A stretch of DNA of 45,711 nucleotides from DATGLE01 sp035294325 (GCA_035294325.1 DATGLE010000110.1:1-45711); one strand, 5' to 3'; positions 7,632 through 16,507 are shown, numbered from the stretch's first letter. The notes: generated from the sequence alone by a model not told the origin. Translations and numbers: made by a program.

Positions 7632-9869
7632 ATGTTGCGATCCTTTAACAACGTCCCTATTTTCCGGCGGCTTTTCGTCGCATTTGCCCTCACAGCCATC
7701 ATCCCCGGTATTGTGATTGTGCTGCTGGGCGCCAATTATTTTAACACCATGCTCGCTCGCGGTCAGGCGGTACAGGCCAGCTTTAATGCGCAGAATACCG
7801 CGTTTCAACAGCAAGTCAATCTTCAGCGTATGAACGCGGAGCTAAATACTCGTTTCGCCCAGGTTTTTGCCAGTACAGGCATCACCAGGAGTATCAACGA
7901 TCCCTCAATGACCGCCCTGGGAGCGCAATTCAACGCTGACATCGCCGCCCGCGAAGTGGACTTCGACTTCTCGCTCGCGAATTATGAGCAAAATTTTAAT
8001 TTAGCCACTTCCAGCAACATGAGCGGCATTCGCAGCATCCTGCTCAGTAATGATCCGAACACACCTCTTATCAATGAGCAGCAGGCAGATCTCAAGGCAG
8101 TGATGGGACAGCAGGGCCTGTGGAATCAGTATCGACAGCAGCAGGATAAGGTGTTAAATCTGATCGATCAACAGGTCAATCCTGCCCTGGATTACCAGAC
8201 AGCCTATCTTGCATTGTTTAACGCCAACGAGACATTTCTTAAACTCAGAAACAAATGGCAGGATGTAGTGAACGTCGCGGAAGTGATGGGCACGACAGTG
8301 ACGCAGATCGGGCCGGCACAGACGCAGCCCATTATCAGCTCCACCGCCCTCGCTTTCTTCTTTACAATCCTGGTCATTATTACTACTGGATACCTTGTAA
8401 ACGTTACTATCACGCAGCCCCTGCGCCAGCTTGCGATGCTCACGCGGCGCATCAGCAAAGGCGATACCAGCGCCCGCGCACCAATCAGAGGGCGCGACGA
8501 AATATATATGGTCGCCTCCTCGATGAACAACATGCTGGATAGCATTGTGCGCCTGGTGCAGGAGGCACAATCGCGTCATGCCGTTTTGCAGGCGCAAATC
8601 GAGAAACTGGTGAGTGAGGTCAGCGGCGTTGGCGAGGGTGATCTGAGTATCCAGGCCGAGGTCACAACCGATGATCTGGGCGTGCTTGCCGACTCCTTCA
8701 ACTACATGGTCGAAGAACTGAGCAGCCTGGTGATCCGTGTGAAATCGCTCGCGCACGAGGTAGAAAACGCGACGACGCTCGCATTTGAACGCATGGGGCA
8801 ACTGGTGAGAAGCGGCGATATGCAGATCCAGCAGATTTCCAGAGCGGCGGTAGAGGTTGAGCGCATGGCGAACTCCAGCCGCCAGGTGGCGGAGGGCGCC
8901 GCCACGCTCTACAGCGTCGCGCTCGATGCCCGCAAGACCGCTCAGGATGGTCGCGACGCAGTGGGACAGGCGCTCGAAGGTATAACGCGTATCCACGGCA
9001 ACGTACAGGCAACCGCTGAGAAGGTCCAGGTGCTCGGCGAGCGTTCACGCGAGATCAGCAACATCGTGGAGGTGATCTCCAGCATTGCTCACCAGACGAA
9101 CCGCCTGGCGCTGGACGCCGCTATCCAGGCGGCGATGGCTGGCGAGAATGGCAAAGGCTTCGGCGCCGTCGCGGCGGACATCCGCCGTCTGGCCGAACGC
9201 GCCAAAGAGCAGGCAACGATGATTACGCGCATAGTCCGCGGCGTGCTTGAAGACATCGGGGCGGCGGCGCTCTCTATGAACGACACTGAGAAAGAAACTT
9301 CGCAGGGAGCGGAACTTGCCCAGCAGGTAGAAAGGGCGCTCGAATCCCTCTTCTCGGCGGTTGAACGGCAGGCGGGCGAGATTGAAAACATCAACTTGAT
9401 GGCAACGCAGCAATTGCAATCTTCGAGTGCGGTGGTACAAATTATGCGGGCCGTCTCCCAATCAACCGAGCAGAACAGCGCCAGCACGCACGAGACCGCA
9501 CGGCAGATGGAGCGTCTGACGCGGCTTGCCGAGCAACTGCTGGCCTCCGTTGGAGCCTTCAAGCTGCGCGAGGAGCAGAATCCCTACGTTGCCGCTTTGC
9601 AAGGGGATTACGCAGTCGTTCCGGCACAGAGCCAGCCCGGGCCATACGATATGATGCCCACAGTAACGGCGCCATCACAGCCTCCGGGAGATAACTACAG
9701 GAATCCCGCCGGCATAGAGCCTGCCGCGTCATTCTCTCGCTACCCCACCACGCCCTATCCCTACAATGGCGAGCAAGGAGAGCCGCAGCCGCCGCGCAGA
9801 TGGAACTCTTCGCCGCAGAACGATAACGGCAATGGGGATTGGGACTGGCGCAGCATGATCGATAAGTAA
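7632..9869 (+). CDS. Methyl-accepting chemotaxis-type protein with two HAMP domains
   Basis: 745 residues from the ATG at 7632 (upstream in-frame TTG/ATG are less well placed for a ribosome site). Span 1 is near residues 15-37 (FALTAIIPGIVIVLLGANYF). An extracytoplasmic sensor of about 200 mostly helical residues follows, then span 2 near 237-260 (ALAFFFTILVIITTGYLV). Two consecutive HAMP segments (ITQPLRQLAMLTRRISKGD; GVGEGDLSIQAEVTTDDLG) come next. The signalling hairpin shows EISNIVEVISSIAHQTNRLALDAA..., GKGFGAVAADIRRLAERAKEQ, the conserved MCP tip. The last 100 residues are Pro/Gln-rich and probably disordered. No CheA/CheW/CheR genes are nearby, so it may feed a remote chemosensory pathway, perhaps a non-flagellar one. 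Confidence 0.88.
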   Translation: MLRSFNNVPIFRRLFVAFALTAIIPGIVIVLLGANYFNTMLARGQAVQASFNAQNTAFQQQVNLQRMNAELNTRFAQVFASTGITRSINDPSMTALGAQFNADIAAREVDFDFSLANYEQNFNLATSSNMSGIRSILLSNDPNTPLINEQQADLKAVMGQQGLWNQYRQQQDKVLNLIDQQVNPALDYQTAYLALFNANETFLKLRNKWQDVVNVAEVMGTTVTQIGPAQTQPIISSTALAFFFTILVIITTGYLVNVTITQPLRQLAMLTRRISKGDTSARAPIRGRDEIYMVASSMNNMLDSIVRLVQEAQSRHAVLQAQIEKLVSEVSGVGEGDLSIQAEVTTDDLGVLADSFNYMVEELSSLVIRVKSLAHEVENATTLAFERMGQLVRSGDMQIQQISRAAVEVERMANSSRQVAEGAATLYSVALDARKTAQDGRDAVGQALEGITRIHGNVQATAEKVQVLGERSREISNIVEVISSIAHQTNRLALDAAIQAAMAGENGKGFGAVAADIRRLAERAKEQATMITRIVRGVLEDIGAAALSMNDTEKETSQGAELAQQVERALESLFSAVERQAGEIENINLMATQQLQSSSAVVQIMRAVSQSTEQNSASTHETARQMERLTRLAEQLLASVGAFKLREEQNPYVAALQGDYAVVPAQSQPGPYDMMPTVTAPSQPPGDNYRNPAGIEPAASFSRYPTTPYPYNGEQGEPQPPRRWNSSPQNDNGNGDWDWRSMIDK

Positions 9870-9872
9870 AAC

Positions 9873-9895
9873 CACCGCTTCGGCGAGCTACGGTG
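9873..9895. terminator. Weak hairpin between convergent genes
   Basis: CACCG (9873-9877) pairs with CGGTG (9891-9895) with an inner GCT/AGC pairing. On the minus strand it is followed by GTTTTAC. It could end the kinase operon, but the stem is short and bulged. Confidence 0.35.
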
Positions 9896-9927
9896 TACAT
9901 ATCTGGCGTGCAGTTATATAAATCTGG

Positions 9928-10953
9928 TTATCTCCCCGGCATATCAGGCTTCGTCATAAAGAAGGCAGGGACGGGTATCGTCGGGATCAGTCGCGCTAGC
10001 AACTGCTCATCGATGGCTGCGCCGGCCAGTTCGAGGGCAGTGAAGAGCACACCGATGGCCGGCTCGAAGCGGGAGCGCATGGGCCTGACCTCTGGCGAGG
10101 TCACGCGCACCTTTTCAATAATGGCATCGGCCAGCAGCGAGGAGGGATGGCGAAAGACGCCGCCAGCGAAGACCAGGGCGAACGGCGTACCCTCAATACC
10201 AACGCAGCGCGCCGCCGCCAGCGCGTAATCGCCGAGCGCCCGGCCATGCTCGCGCACGATGCGCCGCGCGACCTCATCCCCGGCGGCAGCCTCATCCAGC
10301 AGGATCGGCGTGAGGTGATCGATATGGTCGTATGGCCGGCGCACGCGCCCGGTAAAGCGGTGCAGCAGTTCCTCGACGGTATCCAGGCCGAAGAAGGCGA
10401 GCACGCGCGGCGTAAGAGAGGTCGGCGGCTCGATTCCCAGTTCCGAGCGATAGACGGCATCCAGCGTCTTCTGACCGAGATGGCCGCCCCCCTGCACCTG
10501 GTCCTGCCAGTAGCTCGAATGCCATGTGCGGCCATCCGGGGCGCGCGCGCCGGTGGCTGCTCCAGTGCCGCAGATAACCGAGACGCCCGATCTTCCAGAG
10601 GAGCAGGCGTGCAATACGCTCAGCGCGTCGTTCTGCACCACGATAGTACGCCCAAAGCCTCGCGCCTCCATTGCCGAGCGCAACAAAGCGAAATCTTCCG
10701 GCCAATCGGCGCCGGCCATGCTGAATACCGAGGCCACAACGTCGGAGGCTGCGACCTGCGCGGACTGGAGCGCGCCCCTGACCGCGTGCTCGATATTGGC
10801 TATTGCCGCGTCAGCCGGCGTTTTCCCGTTGGCGCGTGCGTTGTAGATATCGCCGCAGCCACCACGTCCCGTCCCCAGAATCGTTCCATCAAGGCTCGCA
10901 ACGAGCGCGATGGTCTTCGTATTTCCGCCATCGACGCTCAGTACATATCGCAT
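9928..10953 (-). CDS. BadF/BadG family kinase, N-acetylglucosamine kinase type
   Basis: 341 residues from the ATG at 10953, chosen because AAGGGGAG lies 6 nt upstream; the earlier ATG abuts that site. The ASKHA fold is evident: phosphate-1 loop LSVDGGNTKT at residues 5-14, and SVICGTGAATGARAPDG near 127-143 (phosphate 2). Between them is a region with QND (near 106). LVFAGGVFRHPS near 268 is the adenosine motif. The family phosphorylates GlcNAc and related amino sugars (others are benzoyl-CoA reductase ATPase subunits, which need Cys motifs absent here). As last gene of a sugar-uptake-like operon it most likely phosphorylates the imported sugar; the exact sugar is inferred. Confidence 0.8.
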   Translation of the reverse strand: MRYVLSVDGGNTKTIALVASLDGTILGTGRGGCGDIYNARANGKTPADAAIANIEHAVRGALQSAQVAASDVVASVFSMAGADWPEDFALLRSAMEARGFGRTIVVQNDALSVLHACSSGRSGVSVICGTGAATGARAPDGRTWHSSYWQDQVQGGGHLGQKTLDAVYRSELGIEPPTSLTPRVLAFFGLDTVEELLHRFTGRVRRPYDHIDHLTPILLDEAAAGDEVARRIVREHGRALGDYALAAARCVGIEGTPFALVFAGGVFRHPSSLLADAIIEKVRVTSPEVRPMRSRFEPAIGVLFTALELAGAAIDEQLLARLIPTIPVPAFFMTKPDMPGR

Positions 10954-10989
10954 TGGCATCTCCCCTTGCCATAGTAAACTCGTGCGCAG

Positions 10990-11958
10990 TCATGACGCGG
11001 CCTTCACCCTGGCTCTACCTGCCCTGCCAGGCTTTACACTCCCTCCCTTGCGCAAACGCGGATCGGCCATCTCGTCGATACCAAAGTTGATGAAGGCCAG
11101 TCCGGCTCCCAGCACAGCAATACACAGGCCCGGCATCAGGAACCACCACCACGCGCCCAGCATCAACGCGTCGTTATTCTGCGCCCAGTAGAGCATCGTG
11201 CCCCAGCTCACCGTGTTGATATCGATCAGCCCCACAAATTCAAGGGCCGTCTCCGCCAGGATGGCATAGATGACGGTGCCCAGGAATTGCGCGGCGATGA
11301 TAGCGGTCTCGTTGGGGAGAATTTCAAAGAAGATGACGCGCAGCGATGATTCCCCGCTGGCCTGTGCCGCCGCCACGAACTCACGGTTGCGCAGCGAGAG
11401 CGTCTGCGAACGCAGCACACGCGCGCCCCACGACCAGCCCGTGACAATGACGACGAAGGCGATGATGAGCGGGCCTTTATAGGCCAGGAAGGCCGCAAGC
11501 ACAATCGCCAGGGGCACCGTCGGCAGCACCAGGAAGATGTTCGTAAACAGGGAGAGGACCTCATCGATCCAGCCCATATAATAGCCGCCGGCCAGGCCGA
11601 AGATGACCGATATGAGCGTGGAGATCACGCCAATCGCGAAGCCGATAAACACCGAGACGCGCGTGCCCACCACCGTCTGCGCGAAAATGTCCTGCCCGGT
11701 CTGGGTTGTCCCCAGCCAGTGGGCCGGCGAGGGAGGCGAGAGGATATCGGGGCTGAACGCATTTGGATCCTGCGTGACAAATAGCGGCCCGAAGATCGCC
11801 ACCAGCACGAAGAAGAGCACAATATAGAAACCCAGGCTCACCTTGCGGTTCTGCGTGAACAGCCGCCACACATTGCGCCAGCGACTTATCTGAGCGATCT
11901 GGGGACTCGCAGCAGCTTCGGGCGCAAGTGTACTGATCTCAGAAGAAGGAAGGCCCAC
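10990..11958 (-). CDS. ABC transporter permease, OppC/DppC type
   Basis: 322 residues from the GTG at 11958, which has AAGGAG 8 nt upstream; the longer frame runs into the upstream gene and is not supported. The N-terminal span (VSLGFYIVLFFVLVAIFGPLF) is followed by the family signature WLGTTQTGQDIFAQTVVGTRVSVFIG. The EAA loop is near FVAAAQASGESSLRVIFFEILPN. About six spans are predicted. It pairs with the OppB-type permease to form the channel. Four nt separate it from the preceding stop, so it is translationally linked. No ATPase subunit is encoded in the cluster. Confidence 0.92.
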   Translation of the reverse strand: MGLPSSEISTLAPEAAASPQIAQISRWRNVWRLFTQNRKVSLGFYIVLFFVLVAIFGPLFVTQDPNAFSPDILSPPSPAHWLGTTQTGQDIFAQTVVGTRVSVFIGFAIGVISTLISVIFGLAGGYYMGWIDEVLSLFTNIFLVLPTVPLAIVLAAFLAYKGPLIIAFVVIVTGWSWGARVLRSQTLSLRNREFVAAAQASGESSLRVIFFEILPNETAIIAAQFLGTVIYAILAETALEFVGLIDINTVSWGTMLYWAQNNDALMLGAWWWFLMPGLCIAVLGAGLAFINFGIDEMADPRLRKGGSVKPGRAGRARVKAAS

Positions 11959-11962
11959 CGCG

Positions 11963-12949
11963 CTAGCTCCTTTCCAGGCGTACACGAGGATCAAGCATGA
12001 CATAGGCCAGGTCGGCCAGGAAGTTCGCAGCCAGCACCGCAACCGAAACGATCAGGAAGATGCCCTGCAAGAGCGCGTAATCCAGGTTATCGACGGCTTG
12101 CAGCAGCGCGTAACCCAGCCCTGGATACGAGAAGACGATCTCGGTCAGCAGCGAGCCGCTGACGACGAAGCCCAGCGAGAGCGCGAAGCTGGTGATGTTC
12201 GGCAGGATGGCGTTGCGCGCGGCGTACATCAGCATGATACGTCCCTCAGGTAGTCCCTTCGCCTCTGCCATCAATACATAGTCTTCTGAAAGCGTCGTAA
12301 TCATTGTGTTACGCATGCCGAGCAGCCACCCGGCGATAGAGCTAACGACGATGGTCAGCGCCGGCAGAATGGCGTGCTGAACCGCGCTCCAGAAAAAGTC
12401 GATATCCCAGCCCGGCGTCACCGCTTCCGTATCGTAGCCGCCGTTGAGCGGGAACCAGTTGAGGCGATAGCCCAGGATATAGAGCAGCACCAGCGCCAGC
12501 CAGAAATAGGGAATGGCTGAGAAAAATGTAAATATCGGGGGCAGCGCCGTATCCAGACTCGAACCGCGCCGCCAAGCAATAACCACGCCCAGCAGCGTCC
12601 CCACCACAAAACTGATCACCAGCGAGACGCCCACCAGCGTAAGCGTCCAGGGAAGTTCCTGCGCGATCACCGCCGAGACGGGCATGGGCAGGTAGGAGAT
12701 AGAGGTGCCCAGATTGCCATGCAGCAGGTTATTGAGATACTGGAAATACTGCACCCAGAGCGGCGCGTGGCTGATACCAAAGGCGATTTCCAGAGCGTGC
12801 TGCGCCTGCGGCGAGATTCTGCCGTGCATGCGCGCCATCAATGCCTGCACGGGATCGCCCGGCGAGAGGCGCGGAATAACGAAATTCAAGGTTGCCGACG
12901 CCCACAGGGCAATAAGATAAAAGCCTATCCGGCGTAACAGGTGGCGCAA
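11963..12949 (-). CDS. ABC transporter permease, OppB/DppB type
   Basis: 328 residues from a TTG start at 12949 with AGGGGG 5 nt upstream. N-terminus MRHLLRRIGFYLIALWASATLNFVIPRLSPGDP is diagnostic of OppB/DppB. About six membrane spans follow, and the EAA-type loop is at EAKGLPEGRIMLMYAARNAILP. Family members import peptides, but many bacterial and archaeal relatives import oligosaccharides. The neighbouring kinase and LacI-type sensor favour an oligosaccharide such as a chito- or xylo-oligomer. That substrate is inference. Confidence 0.93.
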   Translation of the reverse strand: MRHLLRRIGFYLIALWASATLNFVIPRLSPGDPVQALMARMHGRISPQAQHALEIAFGISHAPLWVQYFQYLNNLLHGNLGTSISYLPMPVSAVIAQELPWTLTLVGVSLVISFVVGTLLGVVIAWRRGSSLDTALPPIFTFFSAIPYFWLALVLLYILGYRLNWFPLNGGYDTEAVTPGWDIDFFWSAVQHAILPALTIVVSSIAGWLLGMRNTMITTLSEDYVLMAEAKGLPEGRIMLMYAARNAILPNITSFALSLGFVVSGSLLTEIVFSYPGLGYALLQAVDNLDYALLQGIFLIVSVAVLAANFLADLAYVMLDPRVRLERS

Positions 12950-12976
12950 TGCTGCCCCCTTTCATCCATATATTCA

Positions 12977-13021
12977 CCAGGCATATCCACATGGGCCTGT
13001 GGCCCATGTGGATATGCCTGG
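12977..13021. repeat. Long inverted repeat C (21-bp perfect arms, 3-nt loop)
   Basis: Arms 12977-12997 and 13001-13021 are perfect around loop TGT. It lies between the binding-protein stop (13027) and the permease start (12949) within one operon. There it could slow 3' decay of the binding-protein mRNA or cause partial termination and so set a high receptor-to-channel ratio. TTTTT follows only on the plus strand, so it is not a classical terminator for the operon. Confidence 0.9.
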
Positions 13022-13026
13022 TTTTT

Positions 13027-14712
13027 CTATGCAACGGGCTGGAGGTTGAGCAGGACGATTTCACAATCCGGGGCCATGTACGGCGCCGGCGTGGCATACG
13101 GGTGCTGCGCATCGGGCCAGCCGGTATAGTGCGCGGTGCTGTACTCGTACCAGTACGGCTCGTTGGTCAGAGGTATGATGGGCAATTGCTGCACCATAAT
13201 TTGCTGGATGCCCTCCATTGCCTGCTTCTGCACAGTAGCATCACCGGTGGTCGCGAACGAGTTCAGCAGCCTGTCGGTCGTCGCGTCCTGCCAGCGCTCG
13301 AAGTTCGAGTTCGCGTTCTGCCCGATGGGAGCGGAGTTGGCACTGTTCAAAGCGGCGTTGTACCAGTAGTAGGGCGTCGGACCAGGGGTTAGCGATGACA
13401 TCGACATGTCATATTTGCCGGCCTGCATGGCGCTGTAATAGGCATCGTAGTTCAGCACGTTGACCGTAACCTTGATGCCAATAGCCTTGAGATTGCTGGC
13501 GATGATCTGGCAATCCGTAATCCAGTCGGTCCAGCCCTCCACGACGTTGAGATTAAAGGCCAGTTTCTTGCCATTCTTATCCACATCAATGCCGTCCGGC
13601 CCCCTCGTGAAACCCGCGCCTGCCAGCAATTGGGCCGCGCTCGACGAGTCCGTCGTAAATGTCTGGCCTGCATACTGCGGGGCAAGGAAATCCTTCTGGA
13701 AGGGCAGGAGCAGCGCGGTAGGATGAGCAACCGGCTCAAAGCCGTTCTCGCCGACCTTGTAGAGCTGGTTGCGATCAATAGCCTGGCTGATTGCCTGCCG
13801 AACGGCGAGCACATTGAACGGGTATCTGGCAAGGTTGAGGGCGAGATAGACGGTATCGCTGGCCGGGAACCAGTAATGATTATGCGCCGGGTCGCGGTTG
13901 ACATAGGTCTGCTGAATGTTGGGAATGTAGAGGCCGGCCCAGATGATCTTGCCCTGATCGAGCGCCAGTTCGGAACTCGTATTGCCATTGAAGGCGGGGA
14001 AGGTCAGCTTTGTTACTACCGGCTTGCCGGGCTGCCAGTAGTGCGGATTCCTGACGAACGTATAGTTTTGCGGAGCGAAGGTAGAGAGCACGTAGGGGCC
14101 GGTGCCAACGGGATTGGCGTCCGCGTACTGGCTCGGATCGCCCTTCACGCTCGACCAGAGATGCCTGGGGAGGATATAGGTCTGCCCGCCCAGATACCAG
14201 AGGATCGGTGAAAACGGCTGCTTGAGCGTGACGACGACGGTGGAGGGATCGGGAGCGGTGACGGCCTTGATATAGTTCCACATGCCGTTTACGTCCAGCG
14301 ACGAATACTTCTGGAGCAGATCGAGCGTAAAGAGCACGTCGTCGCTGGTGAATGGCTGCCCATCCGACCATCTCACGCCGGGGCGCAGGTGATACGTGAC
14401 CGAGGTTGCGTCGCTGGAAAGCTGCTGGCTTGCGGCCAGCCAGGGCTTCACGCTGCCATCGAGCCGATTGTAGAACATCAATGTTTCATAGATCATGCCC
14501 TGTGAGCCGCTGTCCACGTTGGGGTTGTAGGGATTGAAGTTCCTGGGCCAGTCGCCATTAGTGATGCCGACAATGGAGAGCGGCACCTGCTTTTTTGCCC
14601 CCTGCGCTGTCGCTCCGCCGCAGGCAGCAAGGACGAGCGCAAGGAGCGTCAGGGCCGAGAGCAATAGCGCCCCCCTGCGCATTTTCCCTGGAGATAGTTG
14701 ATTGAGTATCAT
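13027..14712 (-). CDS. Solute-binding lipoprotein, family 5 (oligosaccharide/peptide)
   Basis: 561 residues from the ATG at 14712 with AGGAGG 6 nt upstream. The signal peptide MILNQLSPGKMRRGALLLSA leads to the lipobox LVLAAC with the lipidated Cys31. The mature part shows the SBP_bac_5 features: MIYETLMFYNRLDGSVKPWLA, then YHLRPGVRWSDGQPFTSDDVLFTLD, then PFSPILWYLG. It presents its ligand to the two permeases encoded next. It is the second gene of the operon, 61 nt after the regulator gene. Relatives bind oligopeptides, nickel or oligosaccharides; context suggests sugar. Confidence 0.9.
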   Translation of the reverse strand: MILNQLSPGKMRRGALLLSALTLLALVLAACGGATAQGAKKQVPLSIVGITNGDWPRNFNPYNPNVDSGSQGMIYETLMFYNRLDGSVKPWLAASQQLSSDATSVTYHLRPGVRWSDGQPFTSDDVLFTLDLLQKYSSLDVNGMWNYIKAVTAPDPSTVVVTLKQPFSPILWYLGGQTYILPRHLWSSVKGDPSQYADANPVGTGPYVLSTFAPQNYTFVRNPHYWQPGKPVVTKLTFPAFNGNTSSELALDQGKIIWAGLYIPNIQQTYVNRDPAHNHYWFPASDTVYLALNLARYPFNVLAVRQAISQAIDRNQLYKVGENGFEPVAHPTALLLPFQKDFLAPQYAGQTFTTDSSSAAQLLAGAGFTRGPDGIDVDKNGKKLAFNLNVVEGWTDWITDCQIIASNLKAIGIKVTVNVLNYDAYYSAMQAGKYDMSMSSLTPGPTPYYWYNAALNSANSAPIGQNANSNFERWQDATTDRLLNSFATTGDATVQKQAMEGIQQIMVQQLPIIPLTNEPYWYEYSTAHYTGWPDAQHPYATPAPYMAPDCEIVLLNLQPVA

Positions 14713-14737
14713 CGCAAACCTCCTGGAGTGGAAATAT

Positions 14738-14754
14738 GGATCAGTCCTTGATCC
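14738..14754. promoter_or_regulatory. Small palindrome before the binding-protein gene
   Basis: GGATCA-GTCCT-TGATCC is a perfect 6-5-6 inverted repeat between regulator and binding-protein genes, 25 nt before the latter's start. It could be an operator or an RNA hairpin near the ribosome site. No assignment is possible. Confidence 0.4.
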
Positions 14755-14773
14755 CCAAAATACAGGTGTGTTC

Positions 14774-16138
14774 CTACCAGATGGTCTCGTTAGACGATGG
14801 CGAGACCGAACTGCGATAGTTCGCGCCACAGGATGCCCGCACTACTAGATCAGTAGGGATGAGGATGCTCACCGGTCCGGCAGCTCCGCCTGTCTCCTGC
14901 GCTCCATCGCGCCGCGCACCTGCGAGCATCGCTAGCAGCAGTTCTATGCCCCGCTGCCCCATCTCGAAGTACGGCTGTCTGACAGTGGTAAGCGCCGGAT
15001 GGACATGGACGGAAGGCGCATCATCGTCGAAGCCGACAAGCGCGATATCTTGCGGCACCGAGAGGCCATACTCCTCAGCCGCCGTCAGCACGCCATAGGC
15101 CATCTGATCGGCGGCTGCGAAAATGGCAGTCGGGCGCTTTTCTACAGGGAGAGCGAACAATCTACTGGCACAGGCGCGTCCACTGGGCGGCGTGAAATCG
15201 CCCACCAGCAGCAGTTCAGGCTCCGGCACGATGCCCGCCTCCTGCAACGCCCGGCAGTAGCCGCGATAGCGGTCCTGCGAGGCCAGATATTCTGGCGGCC
15301 CCTGAATGTGCGCGATGCGCCGGTGGCCGAGGTTTATCAGGTGACGCACCGCCAGGTACGCCCCCGTGAAGTTATCGGTTCTGATCCACGGCGCCGCCTG
15401 CTCCTGCTGGTCATCTACAATGACTATAGGAAATCCGCTTTCATAGAGCTGTGTCAGATAGCGGGATATCTTGCCGGGGAAGACGGCCAGCAGGCCCGCC
15501 GTCAGACGCGTCGCCTGAATACGGTCAATCACGGCGCGGTTGCCGCTATCGAGGTCTTCGGGGTTGATGCTGTAGAGCACGAGGTCATAGGGTGTTTGTG
15601 AGATCGTCTCTACAATCCCTCTTGTGAGATCGGTAATAAAGGGCCACACCCACGTGGGAATGAGCATACCGATCAACTGGCGCTGAGCCGCCGGAGACTG
15701 TGGGGCGGCATCGGAACCGCGCGGCACGAGTCCCTGCTCCTCCAGGATGCGCAGAATGATCGCTCGCGTTGCCGGGTCTACGTCTGCCGCCCGTTCTGCC
15801 TCATCGCGCTCAGGTGAGACATATTCCAGCTTGCCTGCCTGTTCTTTACGCGCTCCATAGAGGGCTACTGGCGCGCCTCCACCGCCCCGTTTGCGCTGTT
15901 TCTCAGCGCTATCAGGCAAAACCTGACAGAAGTCGCTCAACGTGCAATGCAAGGCGTTGCAAAGCGCCTGCATGGTTTGCAATCGCAGTGCGTTGGGCCT
16001 CCCGTGAAAGAGAGCGGAGACAGCTTGTAGTGAGAGGTGAACGCCGACCTTCTCGGCCAGCAAGCTTTGCAATTCCGAGGGACGATAAATATCATGCTCT
16101 ACGGCCAGCCATTTCTTGAGGTTCCAGATAATCGGCAT
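14774..16138 (-). CDS. Hybrid regulator: Cro/C1-type HTH fused to LacI-type sugar-sensing domain
   Basis: 454 residues from the ATG at 16138 (GGGGAA 4 nt upstream). Residues 1-75 resemble a Cro/C1 HTH (HTH_26 type: LKKWLAVEHDIYRPSELQSL, VSALFHGRPNALRLQTMQAL, CTLSDFCQVLPD), not the normal LacI headpiece. After a charged linker, the Peripla_BP/LacI sensor begins at IGMLIPTWVWPFITDLTRGI. It continues with GAYLAVRHLINLGHRRIAHI, RYRGYCRALQEAGI, PTAIFAAADQMAYGVLTAAEE, DIALVGFDD and LTTVRQP. It should dimerise and respond to a sugar. It heads the operon and has two palindromes in its own promoter, so autoregulation is likely. The domain swap is the unusual point. Confidence 0.87.
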   Translation of the reverse strand: MPIIWNLKKWLAVEHDIYRPSELQSLLAEKVGVHLSLQAVSALFHGRPNALRLQTMQALCNALHCTLSDFCQVLPDSAEKQRKRGGGGAPVALYGARKEQAGKLEYVSPERDEAERAADVDPATRAIILRILEEQGLVPRGSDAAPQSPAAQRQLIGMLIPTWVWPFITDLTRGIVETISQTPYDLVLYSINPEDLDSGNRAVIDRIQATRLTAGLLAVFPGKISRYLTQLYESGFPIVIVDDQQEQAAPWIRTDNFTGAYLAVRHLINLGHRRIAHIQGPPEYLASQDRYRGYCRALQEAGIVPEPELLLVGDFTPPSGRACASRLFALPVEKRPTAIFAAADQMAYGVLTAAEEYGLSVPQDIALVGFDDDAPSVHVHPALTTVRQPYFEMGQRGIELLLAMLAGARRDGAQETGGAAGPVSILIPTDLVVRASCGANYRSSVSPSSNETIW

Positions 16139-16174
16139 CGCGTTCCCCTGCCCCTGAAATAGATCACTCAAGCC

Positions 16175-16225
16175 TAACTTACGTAACTCAAGTTTATCTT
16201 AACTTATGAAAGTTAAACCTGTCAA
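16175..16225 (-). promoter_or_regulatory. Promoter of the sugar operon with two operators
   Basis: On the minus strand TTGACA (16225-16220), 18 nt, TAAGAT (16201-16196). The spacer contains the perfect palindrome TTAACTT-ATGA-AAGTTAA (16199-16216), overlapping the -10. A second related site, TAACTT-N9-AAGTTTA (16175-16196), covers the start region. Repressor bound at both would block polymerase. Start codon at 16138. Confidence 0.7.
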
Positions 16226-16507
16226 GATACCGGGGTCTGGGAAACGCGATCTCATCTAAGGACCGCAGGGCCAGGGGCAGTGACCAAAAATTACAAGCGA
16301 GCCTGGTCTCTCGTCCCAGGCCCGCTTGTGTGTGGCGCATGTTACCAAAGAGGGGAGTGCGAACGAAAGAGAGATAACTCCTATAGAGAAGACCGGATCT
16401 ACCTTCTCCAGAAGACGCGCCGGTAGGAAACGACGTGGATGGATGCACGAAATAAAGACTCTACCGGATAATCAAATGAACGGGGAAAAATGTTACAGAG
16501 GACAAAC
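16226..16507. other. Non-coding spacer between divergent promoters
   Basis: No supported gene. It contains a minus-strand terminator-like hairpin (16281-16329) and otherwise unremarkable sequence up to the promoter at 16508. Confidence 0.5.
16281..16329 (-). terminator. Terminator-like hairpin reading leftward
   Basis: ACAAGCG (16293-16299) and the following GCCTGG pair with CCAGGC and CGCTTGT (to 16329), with one mismatch. On the minus strand the stem is followed by AATTTTTGG. No minus-strand gene ends here, so it may insulate the sugar promoter from read-through or from antisense transcription. Confidence 0.5.

Noticed and set aside
16194..16448. 84-codon minus-strand frame upstream of the sugar operon
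   Set aside because: Overlaps the promoter and a terminator-like hairpin and has no family features.
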